A stretch of DNA of 55,923 nucleotides from Vitreoscilla sp. (GTDB taxonomy: Bacteria; Pseudomonadota; Gammaproteobacteria; Burkholderiales; Neisseriaceae). The DNA is taken from the NCBI GenBank assembly GCA_030150505.1, contig JASLFS010000060.1:1-55923 (forward strand). Reading direction: 5' to 3'. Position numbers and translations under genes: made by a program. The notes beneath the pieces were generated by a model, which saw nothing but the letters and a program-made list of their open reading frames with translations, was not told where the DNA came from and did not search any database. Shown here one piece after another: positions 1 to 8,308 of this stretch; positions within the stretch are counted from its first letter, which is position 1, and each line of letters begins with the position of its first letter.

Positions 1-581
1 CCTATTTGTGTGGTGATGTCCTCAGATAGGAACATTCCACGGTGACCACCAGCTTCTAAGCCTTGGGCGATAATATAATCTGCTTGATGAGCATCAAGCC
101 AGCGTGCTTCTTCTACAGTTGTTGCACTTGAAATAATTTTAATACCTAGTTGATGAATTTCATTAACTAGGTTTTTTTCTGGTAGACCGAAATGGAAGCT
201 GACAATGGGTGGTTTATATTGTTCTAGCAGTTTTAGATGCTGTTCATTAAATGGTTTGCGAACGTCATCAAAATCAAGCTTACCGAAGGTAATTTGATAT
301 TGCTCTGTGTAAGGTGTTAATACTTTTTGCCATTGTGCAATGTTTTTGGTTTTCAATTCAGGCATTGAGTGAGCAAAAAAATTAACATTAAGTGGCAATG
401 AGCCATGTTGTTGCCATTCTTGTAAGTTTTGTTCTAACTGTTGGTAATTCAATGTTGCTGTAGGTAATGAGCCTAATCCACCAGCCATGCTAACTTGTAG
501 CGCCATTTTTATATCTTGCGACCCCGCCATAGGTGCTTGGATTAGAGGGTATTTGGTGTTGAGAAAACTGGATAGTGGCAT
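1..581 (-). CDS. Nitronate monooxygenase, partial (C-terminus beyond window)
   Basis: This is the N-terminal 193 residues of an FMN-dependent nitronate monooxygenase (2-nitropropane dioxygenase family), which oxidises alkyl nitronates to carbonyl compounds and nitrite. I translated the minus strand by hand. It begins MPLSSFLNTKYPLIQAPMAG, the typical family start with the QAPMAG flavin-binding strand, and later carries AQGLEAGGHRG, the conserved Gly-rich phosphate-binding segment with the catalytic-region His. The ATG at 581 has a strong AAAGGAG ribosome site. It lies 29 bp downstream of the DUF2288 gene on the same strand, so the two are probably co-transcribed. The reading frame is open to the window edge, so the gene is cut by the window rather than broken. 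Confidence 0.9.
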   Translation of the reverse strand, partial: MPLSSFLNTKYPLIQAPMAGSQDIKMALQVSMAGGLGSLPTATLNYQQLEQNLQEWQQHGSLPLNVNFFAHSMPELKTKNIAQWQKVLTPYTEQYQITFGKLDFDDVRKPFNEQHLKLLEQYKPPIVSFHFGLPEKNLVNEIHQLGIKIISSATTVEEARWLDAHQADYIIAQGLEAGGHRGMFLSEDITTQI

Positions 582-610
582 TGAATTCTCCTTTGTAGGT
601 TTTTGACTGA

Positions 611-931
611 TTATTGTTGGGTGATGGGTTGTACTAAAACCCATGGTGCGACTACGCAAGCCCACATGTCTTGTTTGTTATCGTACCAAGCTTGTGCTAG
701 AGCTTCTGTAACTATGCCAAAGCGATTATCTAAGTTATATTGTTTTAAAGCAATGGCATTGTCATCATGCACCAGTTTGGCTATCTGCAATAAATCTAAG
801 TCTGGTGCCACATAAACAGCAGAGCCGCGGGCAAAATGTGTTTGTAATTCGTCCCAAGGAATTTGAGCTGTTTCTAAGTTTAATTTCTCGGTAACTGACA
901 ATGATTCAAGAATTTCAGAATTATCTTGCAT
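611..931 (-). CDS. DUF2288 family protein
   Basis: This is a small soluble protein of 106 residues. The central segment (IPWDELQTHFARGSAVYV, then PDLDLLQIA) and the ending VVAPWVLVQP match the DUF2288 family as I remember it, a proteobacterial and cyanobacterial family of unknown function and about this length. No signal peptide or membrane segment is visible. It sits upstream of the nitronate monooxygenase gene with a 29-bp gap and is probably the first gene of that unit. No biochemical role can be read from the sequence. Confidence 0.8.
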   Translation of the reverse strand: MQDNSEILESLSVTEKLNLETAQIPWDELQTHFARGSAVYVAPDLDLLQIAKLVHDDNAIALKQYNLDNRFGIVTEALAQAWYDNKQDMWACVVAPWVLVQPITQQ

Positions 932-1110
932 GAGATTAATATTTAATGAGTGTTGAAAATGGCTTTATTGTAGCAAGAATTGTTTTGATTGATGGTACTT
1001 ATTAGCCTTCAATAACATAATCATTAAAAGCGGCTAGGTGCACAGTGAGTTTGATTCATTTGAATGAAGGCTAGGTTATTGGTGATGATACTAATAAACG
1101 TGGTATTAAC

Positions 1111-1122
1111 AGGCTGCCTGAA
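1111..1122 (+). repeat. DNA uptake sequence-like 12-mer (AGGCTGCCTGAA)
   Basis: This is a perfect copy of AGGCTGCCTGAA, which I recall as the simDUS dialect of the Neisseriaceae uptake sequence recognised by the pilin ComP. It is intergenic and lies 4 bp from the hairpin at 1127-1158, a placement like that of Neisseria uptake sequences near terminators. Confidence 0.75.
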
Positions 1123-1126
1123 AGAA

Positions 1127-1158
1127 ATCCCTAGATGGTAAAAAGTGAATCTAGGGAT
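1127..1158 (-). terminator. Hairpin, probable terminator of the puuB-lysR unit
   Basis: The arms ATCCCTAGAT and ATCTAGGGAT pair perfectly over 10 bp around a 12-nt loop. On the minus strand the stem is followed by TTTCTTTC, a weak U-rich tail. It lies about 68 bp past the lysR stop codon. Confidence 0.55.
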
Positions 1159-1225
1159 GCTTTAGGAGGATGAAAATAAACAAATATTTGATTATTTAAT
1201 ATCATTTAAAAGCTTTCAGGGAGCT

Positions 1226-2140
1226 TTAATAATCAGGATGTAGTTGGTAAAATTCTTTAGCAGCTTGTTGTAAACAATCAATGAAATCTTGAGTTTCTGG
1301 ATGTTCGCTTAATGATTCAGGAGCACCGATGTACATGGAATTGAAGCGTTCCGATAATTGGTCCACTGGAATAATTTTCAATGTCCCAGACTGAATCTCA
1401 TCTGCCACAATGTAATAAGGCATCCAAGCAAATCCTAAAGAATTGCTTAATAATCGTTTTGCTGTTGAAAAATGAGTAACTGTCCAACGTCTTGGGCTAC
1501 CGAGCCAGCCGATGGTTTTGGCTTGCCTCATGGCTGAATTTCGGATAACAATTTGCCGGTGATTTCTAAGGTCATTGAAATGAAATGAAGATTTTTCTGA
1601 CTGCCATAGCGGATGCTTGTTGGATGCAACACAAACTAATTTTGTCGTGCAAAAAAATTGGCTACTGTGTTCTGGCGGCATTTCCAGACCAATTGCCAAT
1701 TCTACTAGTCCATCCATTAATAACTCATAGCTACCAGAGAGACTGGTTTCATACAATCTAATTCTATGCTGAGGATATGACTTTTCGAATGTTGAAAAGG
1801 CATTAAAAATGATATCTGTTGGGATGGTGATATCAATTGCGACAGCAATTTCTGCTTGTACTTCAGGGTCAAATTGTGTTGCGGTCGCTTCCAATTTGCT
1901 GGCTATGTTGAGTAAATGTTTGGCTTGAGGAAGAATGCTATGCCCAAGAGGAGTGAGAACTGCTTTTCGTCCTTCAAGTACAAATAAATCTTGCCCAAGT
2001 AAACTTTCCATTTTGCTAATAGCGTGGCTGATGGCAGATTGTGATTTACTGAGGTGTTCTGCTGCTGGAGCAAAACCACCTGTATCCACTGTGCTAACGA
2101 AGGCGCGCCATTGATCTAAGCTAATTCTTGAATACATCAT
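1226..2140 (-). CDS. LysR-family transcriptional regulator
   Basis: This 304-residue protein has the classic LTTR plan. A winged helix-turn-helix occupies residues 8-67, with the family sequence AAEHLSKSQSAISHAISKME followed by LFVLEGRKAVLTPLG. An effector-binding domain of periplasmic-binding-protein fold runs from about residue 92 to the end. The gene begins 23 bp after the puuB-like stop codon on the same strand, so it is probably the last gene of that unit. The location suggests control of polyamine uptake or oxidation, or of the nitronate monooxygenase genes; this is inference from neighbours only. The start has a double ATG and no strong ribosome site, which suggests coupled translation. 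Confidence 0.9.
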   Translation of the reverse strand: MMYSRISLDQWRAFVSTVDTGGFAPAAEHLSKSQSAISHAISKMESLLGQDLFVLEGRKAVLTPLGHSILPQAKHLLNIASKLEATATQFDPEVQAEIAVAIDITIPTDIIFNAFSTFEKSYPQHRIRLYETSLSGSYELLMDGLVELAIGLEMPPEHSSQFFCTTKLVCVASNKHPLWQSEKSSFHFNDLRNHRQIVIRNSAMRQAKTIGWLGSPRRWTVTHFSTAKRLLSNSLGFAWMPYYIVADEIQSGTLKIIPVDQLSERFNSMYIGAPESLSEHPETQDFIDCLQQAAKEFYQLHPDY

Positions 2141-2163
2141 TTTATAAACTTTTATTATCTAAG

Positions 2164-3465
2164 TTATGAATAGTAATCCCGTATGCGATAGTAACTCATG
2201 GCTAGAGTTAGAGCAGGGGTTCGTAAATATTTTCCACCAGGAAAATTATTGTGTTTTATTGACTCAAAAGAGCGTAATCGATTTTTATGTCCTAGTATTG
2301 CTTCTGCTGTTATTAAGCCAGCAAGCCCAGTTAAGGCTACACCATGTCCAGAAAATCCTTGCATGAAATAAAGATTAGGGGCTAACTCCCCAAAATGTGG
2401 GGCACGATTCATGGTGATATCTACCATGCCTCCCCAAGTGTAGTCAATTTTACTTGATTCTAATTGAGGAAAAACACGTAACATATCTTGCCTCATTGAT
2501 TCTGATAAATTTTTTGGTTCTTTTCCAGAATAAGCACACTTGCCCCCAAATAATAATCTATTGTCATTACTTAAGCGATAGTAATCTAAAACAAAATTAG
2601 CATCACATACGGCTAAATTTTTTGGCATGATTGAATCTGTTTCTTGTAATGGCTCAGTTGCAATCATGTATGTCCCAACGGGCATAATTTTTTTTGACAG
2701 TGCTTTGAAATATTGATTATTAACTGAGCCAGCATAAGAATTACAGGCGAGAACAACATGTTTGGCTTGGATTTTTGCTGCGGGTGATTGGATTAACCAT
2801 TGCTCACCTGTTTTTTTAATATCCGTGACTGGGCTATTGGTTAGTAATCTGGCTCCAGCTTGCATTGCTGCTCGTGCCAATCCTAAACAATAGTTTAATG
2901 GATGGATTTGACCTGAATCCGCATCATACAGTGCGCCAATATAACGCTGGCTTTTAATTAAAGCTTGGGTTTCTTCTTGATTCCACAGTTGGTATTTTGA
3001 GTAATCTAAATGTTGTCGATGAAATTCTAATTGGCTTTCTAAAGCTTTCAGATGGCTGTTTTTGATAGCTAACGTTGCATAGCCTCGTTGCCAACTGCAT
3101 TCTATTTGATATTCATTCACTCGTTGTTCAACAAGATTAACTGCATCTAGTGACCACTGCCATAAATTTTTTGCTAAATCGATGCCCAAGTGTTTGGTAA
3201 GGTATTCCATTTCACAGGCGTAGCTGGAAATTACTTGACCACCATTGCGACCCGATGCACCAAAACCAATTTGTTGGGCTTCTAATACAGTGACGTTTAA
3301 TCCTGCTTTGGCTAATTCTAAAGCGCAGGAAATACCAGCAAGTCCAGCTCCTATAATGCATACATCGGTTGTTTCGTCTTGTGTTAGCTGCTGAGTGGTT
3401 AATGATAGATTCTGTGTTGCATGGTAGTAGGATTGAGGTAAAGGTTCAAATTGTGCTGCATGCAT
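2164..3465 (-). CDS. puuB: FAD-dependent amine oxidoreductase, PuuB-like
   Basis: This 433-residue protein of the DAO (D-amino-acid oxidase-like) superfamily has an N-terminal Rossmann motif, IIGAGLAGISCALELAKAG, near residues 37-55 and then LEAQQIGFGASGRNGGQV, the hallmark of PuuB / glycine-oxidase relatives. The C-terminal GFSGHGVALTGLAG completes the FAD site. PuuB oxidises gamma-glutamylputrescine in putrescine breakdown. The adjacent potGHI-type putrescine transporter genes support a polyamine substrate, but the other puu genes (puuA, puuC, puuD) are not in the window, so another amine is possible. A terminator-like hairpin separates it from potI. Confidence 0.82.
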   Translation of the reverse strand: MHAAQFEPLPQSYYHATQNLSLTTQQLTQDETTDVCIIGAGLAGISCALELAKAGLNVTVLEAQQIGFGASGRNGGQVISSYACEMEYLTKHLGIDLAKNLWQWSLDAVNLVEQRVNEYQIECSWQRGYATLAIKNSHLKALESQLEFHRQHLDYSKYQLWNQEETQALIKSQRYIGALYDADSGQIHPLNYCLGLARAAMQAGARLLTNSPVTDIKKTGEQWLIQSPAAKIQAKHVVLACNSYAGSVNNQYFKALSKKIMPVGTYMIATEPLQETDSIMPKNLAVCDANFVLDYYRLSNDNRLLFGGKCAYSGKEPKNLSESMRQDMLRVFPQLESSKIDYTWGGMVDITMNRAPHFGELAPNLYFMQGFSGHGVALTGLAGLITAEAILGHKNRLRSFESIKHNNFPGGKYLRTPALTLAMSYYRIRDYYS

Positions 3466-3480
3466 ATTTTTTCCTTTATC

Positions 3481-3519
3481 AAAAAATAAAGCACAGATGG
3501 ATTAAACCTGTGCTTTATT
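3481..3519 (-). terminator. Rho-independent terminator or attenuator after potI
   Basis: On the minus strand, arms AATAAAGCACAG and CTGTGCTTTATT form a perfect 12-bp stem with an 11-nt loop, followed directly by a T-run. It lies between the potI stop codon and the puuB-like start codon and would end or dampen the potGHI transcript. Confidence 0.8.
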
Positions 3520-3526
3520 AGAAGAG

Positions 3527-4411
3527 TTATATTTGCTCTTGTTTTTGGAGTTCTCTATAAGCTTCAGCCATCTCACGGTCACGCTTGGTTTGTTGGCGAA
3601 TCATGAGATAGTTCATAAGAATAACTAAACTACCAACAACAGCAATAATAATGGTTGCTAAGGCATTCATCTGTGGATCTAAACCCAATTTGATTTTTGA
3701 GAAAATCACTTGAGGCAAGGTTGCAGAGCCAGGGCCAGATAAGAAAGAAGTCACCACTAAATCATCTAGTGACAATGTAATACCTAGCAAAAAGCCAGAT
3801 GCAATTGCTGGTGCAATTAATGGCAAGGTAATTAAAAAGAAGATTTTTAATGGTCGAGCACCTAAATCCATAGCAGCATCTTCTAATGATTGATCAAGCT
3901 CAGCTAAGCGAGAGCGAATCACAACTGTTACATACGCCATGCAAATGGTGGTATGTCCTAGCCAAATGGTAAACATGCCTCTTTCAAAATAGAGCCAGCT
4001 TAAGCTAGGGCTGTTTTGAATGAACATTTGTACTTGAATAATCAATAATAGCATTGATAAACCAGTAATCACTTCAGGCATAACCATCGGTGCAGTGACC
4101 ATTCCGGCGAAAAGTGTACTGCCCTTAAAGCGACGAACTCGGGCTAGGGCGTAACCTGCTAACGTACCTAGGACAACAGCAGAAAATGCTGACAACAATG
4201 CTAGCCGAGCAGAAAGCCAAGTTGCGCTCAAAATAACATTGTTATTGACTAGTTCGGCATACCATTTGGTAGAGAAGCCACCCCAGACAGTAACCAGTTT
4301 AGACGCATTGAAGGAATAAATAACCAAGCTAACCAATGGAATGTATAAAAATAGCAGTCCTAAGATTAAGCAGATGCGTAAAAACCATTTAGATGATTTT
4401 GTCGTTTTCAT
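3527..4411 (-). CDS. potI: Polyamine ABC transporter permease PotI/PotC
   Basis: This is an inner-membrane permease of 294 residues with about six hydrophobic helices. The binding-protein-dependent transport EAA loop reads DAAMDLGARPLKIFFLITLP, the contact site for the ATPase. Together with PotH it forms the putrescine channel. The ATG overlaps the potH stop codon by 4 bp, indicating translational coupling. It resembles PotI (E. coli, 281 aa) more than PotC because its neighbours are of the PotG/PotH type, but paralogues in this family are hard to separate by eye. Confidence 0.88.
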   Translation of the reverse strand: MKTTKSSKWFLRICLILGLLFLYIPLVSLVIYSFNASKLVTVWGGFSTKWYAELVNNNVILSATWLSARLALLSAFSAVVLGTLAGYALARVRRFKGSTLFAGMVTAPMVMPEVITGLSMLLLIIQVQMFIQNSPSLSWLYFERGMFTIWLGHTTICMAYVTVVIRSRLAELDQSLEDAAMDLGARPLKIFFLITLPLIAPAIASGFLLGITLSLDDLVVTSFLSGPGSATLPQVIFSKIKLGLDPQMNALATIIIAVVGSLVILMNYLMIRQQTKRDREMAEAYRELQKQEQI

Positions 4412-5379
4412 GCTTTAGCCTTTCTTTCCAATGCGCGATTCTCATAACGGTGGAACAAACTAATTGGAAGAATTAGCAAGATAACCATGATGACAGCAAT
4501 CGCAGATGCTAACGGCCAGTTATTTTGGTCGAAGAAGGCATTCCATAAAACCTTACCAATCATTAGGTTTTCAGGGCCACCAACTAGCTCAGGAATAACA
4601 TATTCACCAACGGCTGGAATAAATACCAACATAGAGCCTGCAATGATGCCACCTTTAGATAAAGGTAAGGTAATTGTTAAGAATGACTTAATTGGTCTTG
4701 CACCTAAATCATTGGCAGCTTCCAGTAAGCGATGATCATGTTTTATGAGCTGTGTATACAGCGGTAAAATCATAAATGGCAAATAGGCATAAACCATTAC
4801 CAAAACTAAAGAGAATTGGTTGTAGAATAAATCCAATGGTTGATTGATTAAACCTGCTGTCATTAGCCAATTATTAATTAAACCATTGGTGCTCAATAAA
4901 CCCATCCAAGCGTATACGCGCAGTAAGAATGATGTCCAAAATGGCAGCATGATTAATAACAATAAACCATTTCTATGTTCTGGTTTTGCACGGGCAATTG
5001 CATAGGCAATTGGGTAGCCGAACACTAAACATAAGACGGTGGTAATCACTGCAATTTTGAGTGATGACACATAGGTTTGTAAGTAAATATTCTCACCCAT
5101 GGTGTGGCTAAATGGGTTTAGTAAATGGCCTAAACTGGAGAAGAAATTACTGAAAATATCTGTGTAATTCAGATAGTTTAACGTAATTAATACTTGCCCC
5201 ATATCTGGGTCAGCTTCTACTAAAGGAATATAAGGTGGAATGGCAATGGCTTGTTCCGAAAAGCTAATTTTTAATACCAAGATAAATGGTAATAAGCATA
5301 ATAAAATTAGCCACAGGTAAGGAACGCCCACTACCATGCGTTTGCCAGCTCTGCTGGCAAGGGTTGTCTGCATGCTCAT
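4408..5379 (-). CDS. potH: Polyamine ABC transporter permease PotH/PotB
   Basis: This 323-residue inner-membrane permease has a long N-terminal hydrophobic helix (LWLILLCLLPFILVLKISF), a periplasmic insert of about 60 residues and the EAA motif EAANDLGARPIKSFLTITLP near residue 220. It pairs with PotI as the heterodimeric channel for putrescine. The start is supported by AAAGGAG seven bases upstream, and only 12 bp separate it from the potG stop codon. Length and insert fit PotH (317 aa in E. coli). Confidence 0.88.
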   Translation of the reverse strand: MSMQTTLASRAGKRMVVGVPYLWLILLCLLPFILVLKISFSEQAIAIPPYIPLVEADPDMGQVLITLNYLNYTDIFSNFFSSLGHLLNPFSHTMGENIYLQTYVSSLKIAVITTVLCLVFGYPIAYAIARAKPEHRNGLLLLIMLPFWTSFLLRVYAWMGLLSTNGLINNWLMTAGLINQPLDLFYNQFSLVLVMVYAYLPFMILPLYTQLIKHDHRLLEAANDLGARPIKSFLTITLPLSKGGIIAGSMLVFIPAVGEYVIPELVGGPENLMIGKVLWNAFFDQNNWPLASAIAVIMVILLILPISLFHRYENRALERKAKA

Positions 5380-5391
5380 ATTGCGACTCCT

Positions 5392-6522
5392 TTAACTAAA
5401 GAGTGGCACTGGTAAAGTGTCACGCCAGCTAATGTAAACGATATCGTCCCAAGTTGGGGGTGTTTCATCAGCTAACATCCAGCGAGAGGATGCAACGACG
5501 CTTTTGATGATTTTTCCAGTTGATAGTTGAATGTGGTAAATAGCAAAGCTACCCAGATAGGCAATCTCTTTAACCGTACCTTCTGCCCAGTTGAATTCTT
5601 TATTGACTGGTGGGGTTTTGGAAAGCATGACATTCTCAGGGCGAATGCTTAAGCCAATTTCTGCTTCATCAGGACCTGTAATACCATGACCTAAACGAAG
5701 TGGGTTAGGGAATTCATCACTTTTGATATCAACGTAGTCAGTTTCGTATTCTGAAACATATCCTTCGATAATATTGGTTTCGCCAATGAATTCTGCTGTA
5801 AAGCGGCTATTTGGGTAATCATAAACTTCTGATGGTGAACCCACTTGCTCAAGTCGACCTTCTGCCATAATGGCAATTCGAGTAGCCATTGTCATAGCTT
5901 CTTCTTGGTCATGAGTAACCATGATACAAGTAACGCCAACTTGTTCGAGTGTATTAACCAGCTCAAGTTGAGTTTGCTGACGTAATTTTTTATCTAGAGC
6001 ACCAAGAGGTTCATCTAATAATAATAATTTAGGACGTTTAGCAAGAGAGCGTGCTAATGCAATACGCTGTTGCTGACCACCTGATAATTGATGTGGTTTG
6101 CGTTTTGCGTATTTGGTCATTTGAACCAGTTTTAGCATTTCTTCAACACGAGCAGCAATCTCGTCTTTAGGCATATTATCTTGTTTAAGCCCAAAGGCGA
6201 TATTTTGCTCAACAGTCATATGGGGAAATAACGCATAACTTTGAAACATCATGTTAATGGGACGGTCATATGGGGCCAGATGGGTGATATCTTGCCCATC
6301 TAAAATGATTTTGCCAGATGATGGCGTTTCCATACCTGCTAACATGCGCAGCAATGTTGACTTGCCGCAACCAGAGCTACCTAGTAGGGCAAAAATTTCA
6401 TGTTTATCAATGTCTAAATCGATGTCATCAACTGCGTAGTTATCACCGAAGGTTTTCACCAGTCCTTGTATTTGTAAGTAAGGCTTTGATGTTGTTGTTT
6501 GAGATTTTGGTGTTTGTGTCAT
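5392..6522 (-). CDS. potG: Polyamine ABC transporter ATPase PotG
   Basis: This is the ATPase that powers putrescine import. From the chosen start the protein has 376 residues, close to E. coli PotG (377). Walker A GSSGCGKST is at 48-56, the signature LSGGQQQRIALARSL at 146-160, Walker B LLLLDEP at 166-172, and a C-terminal TOBE-type regulatory domain follows. The reading frame can be extended to a TTG at 6597, but I chose the ATG at 6522: it gives the usual N-terminus and has GGAG upstream. It is the first gene of potG-potH-potI. No periplasmic binding-protein gene (potF) is found in this cluster. Confidence 0.9.
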   Translation of the reverse strand: MTQTPKSQTTTSKPYLQIQGLVKTFGDNYAVDDIDLDIDKHEIFALLGSSGCGKSTLLRMLAGMETPSSGKIILDGQDITHLAPYDRPINMMFQSYALFPHMTVEQNIAFGLKQDNMPKDEIAARVEEMLKLVQMTKYAKRKPHQLSGGQQQRIALARSLAKRPKLLLLDEPLGALDKKLRQQTQLELVNTLEQVGVTCIMVTHDQEEAMTMATRIAIMAEGRLEQVGSPSEVYDYPNSRFTAEFIGETNIIEGYVSEYETDYVDIKSDEFPNPLRLGHGITGPDEAEIGLSIRPENVMLSKTPPVNKEFNWAEGTVKEIAYLGSFAIYHIQLSTGKIIKSVVASSRWMLADETPPTWDDIVYISWRDTLPVPLFS

Positions 6523-7106
6523 ATTAGGAAACACTCCATAGTAATGGGTATAACTTTGCTCAAAACAACAAGAATGAGCAACCGTTTGCTGATACAACTT
6601 TAAATATTTGAATCAGGAAGTGATTGTATTAGAGGCTCAGACTTAGGGCAATGAATAATCTTATTATTTGAGCACTTTTTGTGGATATTTTTACCAAGAA
6701 ATTGAAATTGTTTAATATTTCTTTACAAAAATATGTTGTGCGGTGCAATGTTCTTAAATCTTTGATTTATTGAAGTAATTAATAATTTAACGACAGTTGC
6801 GACCATTCTGTCTTACGCGTTGGCGCAGCATTTTGTTGTCATGGCTTGTTAATTAAAGAAGTATTATTCATATGTTATATGTTTTTTCGTATTTATTCCA
6901 ATAAAATCAACCTACAAGCAGTTATATCTAAATTTTGCGAGAAATAGGGTGGAATACATCAATTAATTACATGATAGGAAGCGCACTTAATCTATATTAT
7001 CATGTTTCGCTTAAGTCTTTTTTAGCCCCCTTATTCTAAAGAATGAATGATTGAAAAATCGGGCATAAAAATAGCAATAAAAATACATAAGGGAAACTTT
7101 TTAAAA
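6523..7106. other. Divergent intergenic region between potG and benE-like gene
   Basis: This is an AT-rich stretch of about 580 bp (about 520 bp if the longer downstream start is used) between divergent genes. It must hold both promoters. I see no ORF with a plausible ribosome site and no tRNA. The only structure I would note is an 8-bp inverted repeat (6969-6976 / 6998-7005). A potF gene, often first in this operon, is absent. Confidence 0.5.
6969..7005. promoter_or_regulatory. Inverted repeat upstream of the benE-like gene, candidate operator
   Basis: Arms ACATGATA (6969-6976) and TATCATGT (6998-7005) are exact reverse complements separated by 21 bp. The spacing suits either two half-sites for a dimeric regulator or a small hairpin in the leader. 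It lies 40-100 bp before the transporter start. Confidence 0.3.
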
Positions 7107-8282
7107 ATGGTTATTAGTATCTTTAATCGCAAATACCCAATCGAATTACCTCACATGACGGCAGCCATTGTTGCCATTATTGTTTCTTATGGTAGTTCGG
7201 CTGTTATTATCTTTCAGGCAGCCTCTGCATTAGGAGCAAGTGATCAGGTTATTAATTCTTGGCTAACCTCATTGGCCATTGCTTGTGGTATTGGCTCAAT
7301 TGTCTTATCAGCTTATTTTCGAAATCCAATTTTAGTTGCATGGTCAACACCAGGAGCGGTGTTAATTGCTAGTACTCATGGTATTCCGATGGATGAAGCT
7401 ATTGGCGCTTTTATTGTGAGCGCAGTGGTCATGACAATACTGGGCATAACAGGGGTTTTTGGTAAATTAGTAAAATGGATTCCTCCTACAATTGCCAGTG
7501 CTATGTTAGCTGGTATTTTATTACGGTTTGGGAGTAATATTTTTAATGCCATGAACAGTGAGTTGGTCATGGTAGGGTTGATGTTGGTTACTTATTTATT
7601 AACGAAAATTAGATTTCCTCGCTATAGCATTATGCTGATGTTAATCGCAGGGTTCGCATATGCGCTTTTGTTTGGTAAGTTAGACATGCACAGTGTGAAA
7701 TGGGTTCCTGCTGAGTTGATTTGGCTATCGCCGAAATTTACATTAAGTAGTATCTTAAGTATTGGTATGCCTTTGTTTTTAATTACCGTGGCAACGCAAC
7801 AAATTCCAGGTATTTCTGTTTTAAGGGCTTATCAATATCAAACCCCTGCATCTCCTTTAATTGCGGTAACGGGTTTTTTCAGTTTACTGCTTGCGCCATT
7901 CGGTGCTTTTATGACGAATCTTGCTGCTATTAGCGCATCTGTTTGTATGGGAACAGATGTTGATGAAAATCCAGATAAGCGTTTTATGGCTTCTATTTGG
8001 TCTGGTTTTTTGTATTTATTATTGGCCGTTTTAGGCGGTGTAGTTGTAGCCATCTTTACAGCATTCCCGCCTGAATTGCTGGCTGCGACTGCAGGAATTG
8101 CAATATTGGGAACATTGAGTAGTAATTTGGCTGTTTCTATGGAAGATAACCATACTCGAGAAGCTTCTTTGGTAACGATGTTGGCTGCAGCATCTGGATT
8201 TCAATTTTTAGGAATCAGCGGTGCTTTTTGGGGATTGGTTTTGGGCATTGTTTTGTATCGATTAACCTGTAAGAAAAATTAA
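7107..8282 (+). CDS. benE: Benzoate/H+ symporter BenE family transporter
   Basis: This integral membrane protein of about 391 residues has roughly twelve hydrophobic helices. The N-terminal block reads LPHMTAAIVAIIVSYGSSAV, then IFQAASALGAS and LVAWSTPGAVLI, which match the BenE family of proton-coupled aromatic-acid importers. No benzoate catabolic genes are nearby, so the real substrate is unknown. I chose the ATG at 7107 (AAGGGA upstream) because it matches the normal BenE N-terminus; an in-frame ATG at 7047 would add 20 basic, non-family residues. A perfect uptake-sequence copy lies inside the gene at 7213-7224. Confidence 0.85.
   Translation: MVISIFNRKYPIELPHMTAAIVAIIVSYGSSAVIIFQAASALGASDQVINSWLTSLAIACGIGSIVLSAYFRNPILVAWSTPGAVLIASTHGIPMDEAIGAFIVSAVVMTILGITGVFGKLVKWIPPTIASAMLAGILLRFGSNIFNAMNSELVMVGLMLVTYLLTKIRFPRYSIMLMLIAGFAYALLFGKLDMHSVKWVPAELIWLSPKFTLSSILSIGMPLFLITVATQQIPGISVLRAYQYQTPASPLIAVTGFFSLLLAPFGAFMTNLAAISASVCMGTDVDENPDKRFMASIWSGFLYLLLAVLGGVVVAIFTAFPPELLAATAGIAILGTLSSNLAVSMEDNHTREASLVTMLAAASGFQFLGISGAFWGLVLGIVLYRLTCKKN
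7213..7224 (-). repeat. DNA uptake sequence-like 12-mer inside the benE-like gene
   Basis: TTCAGGCAGCCT is the exact reverse complement of AGGCTGCCTGAA. It is within coding sequence and encodes part of IIFQAASA. Confidence 0.7.
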
Positions 8283-8308
8283 ATTTATTAAGTAATGATG
8301 GAAGAATT

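Larger units (their letters stand above)
932..1225. other. Intergenic region with a hairpin and an uptake-sequence copy
   Basis: This 294-bp non-coding stretch separates the DUF2288 gene from the lysR gene, both on the minus strand. It must contain the DUF2288 promoter and the 3' end of the lysR transcript. I see a perfect 10-bp hairpin at 1127-1158 and a perfect AGGCTGCCTGAA at 1111-1122, but no convincing open reading frame or RNA gene. Confidence 0.6.

Noticed and set aside
6523..6597. N-terminal extension of PotG from a TTG
   Set aside because: The added residues are not family-like, and the ATG at 6522 has a better ribosome site.
7047..7106. Longer BenE start at 7047
   Set aside because: The extra 20 basic residues are absent from the family as I recall it; the start at 7107 fits better, although the longer form cannot be excluded.
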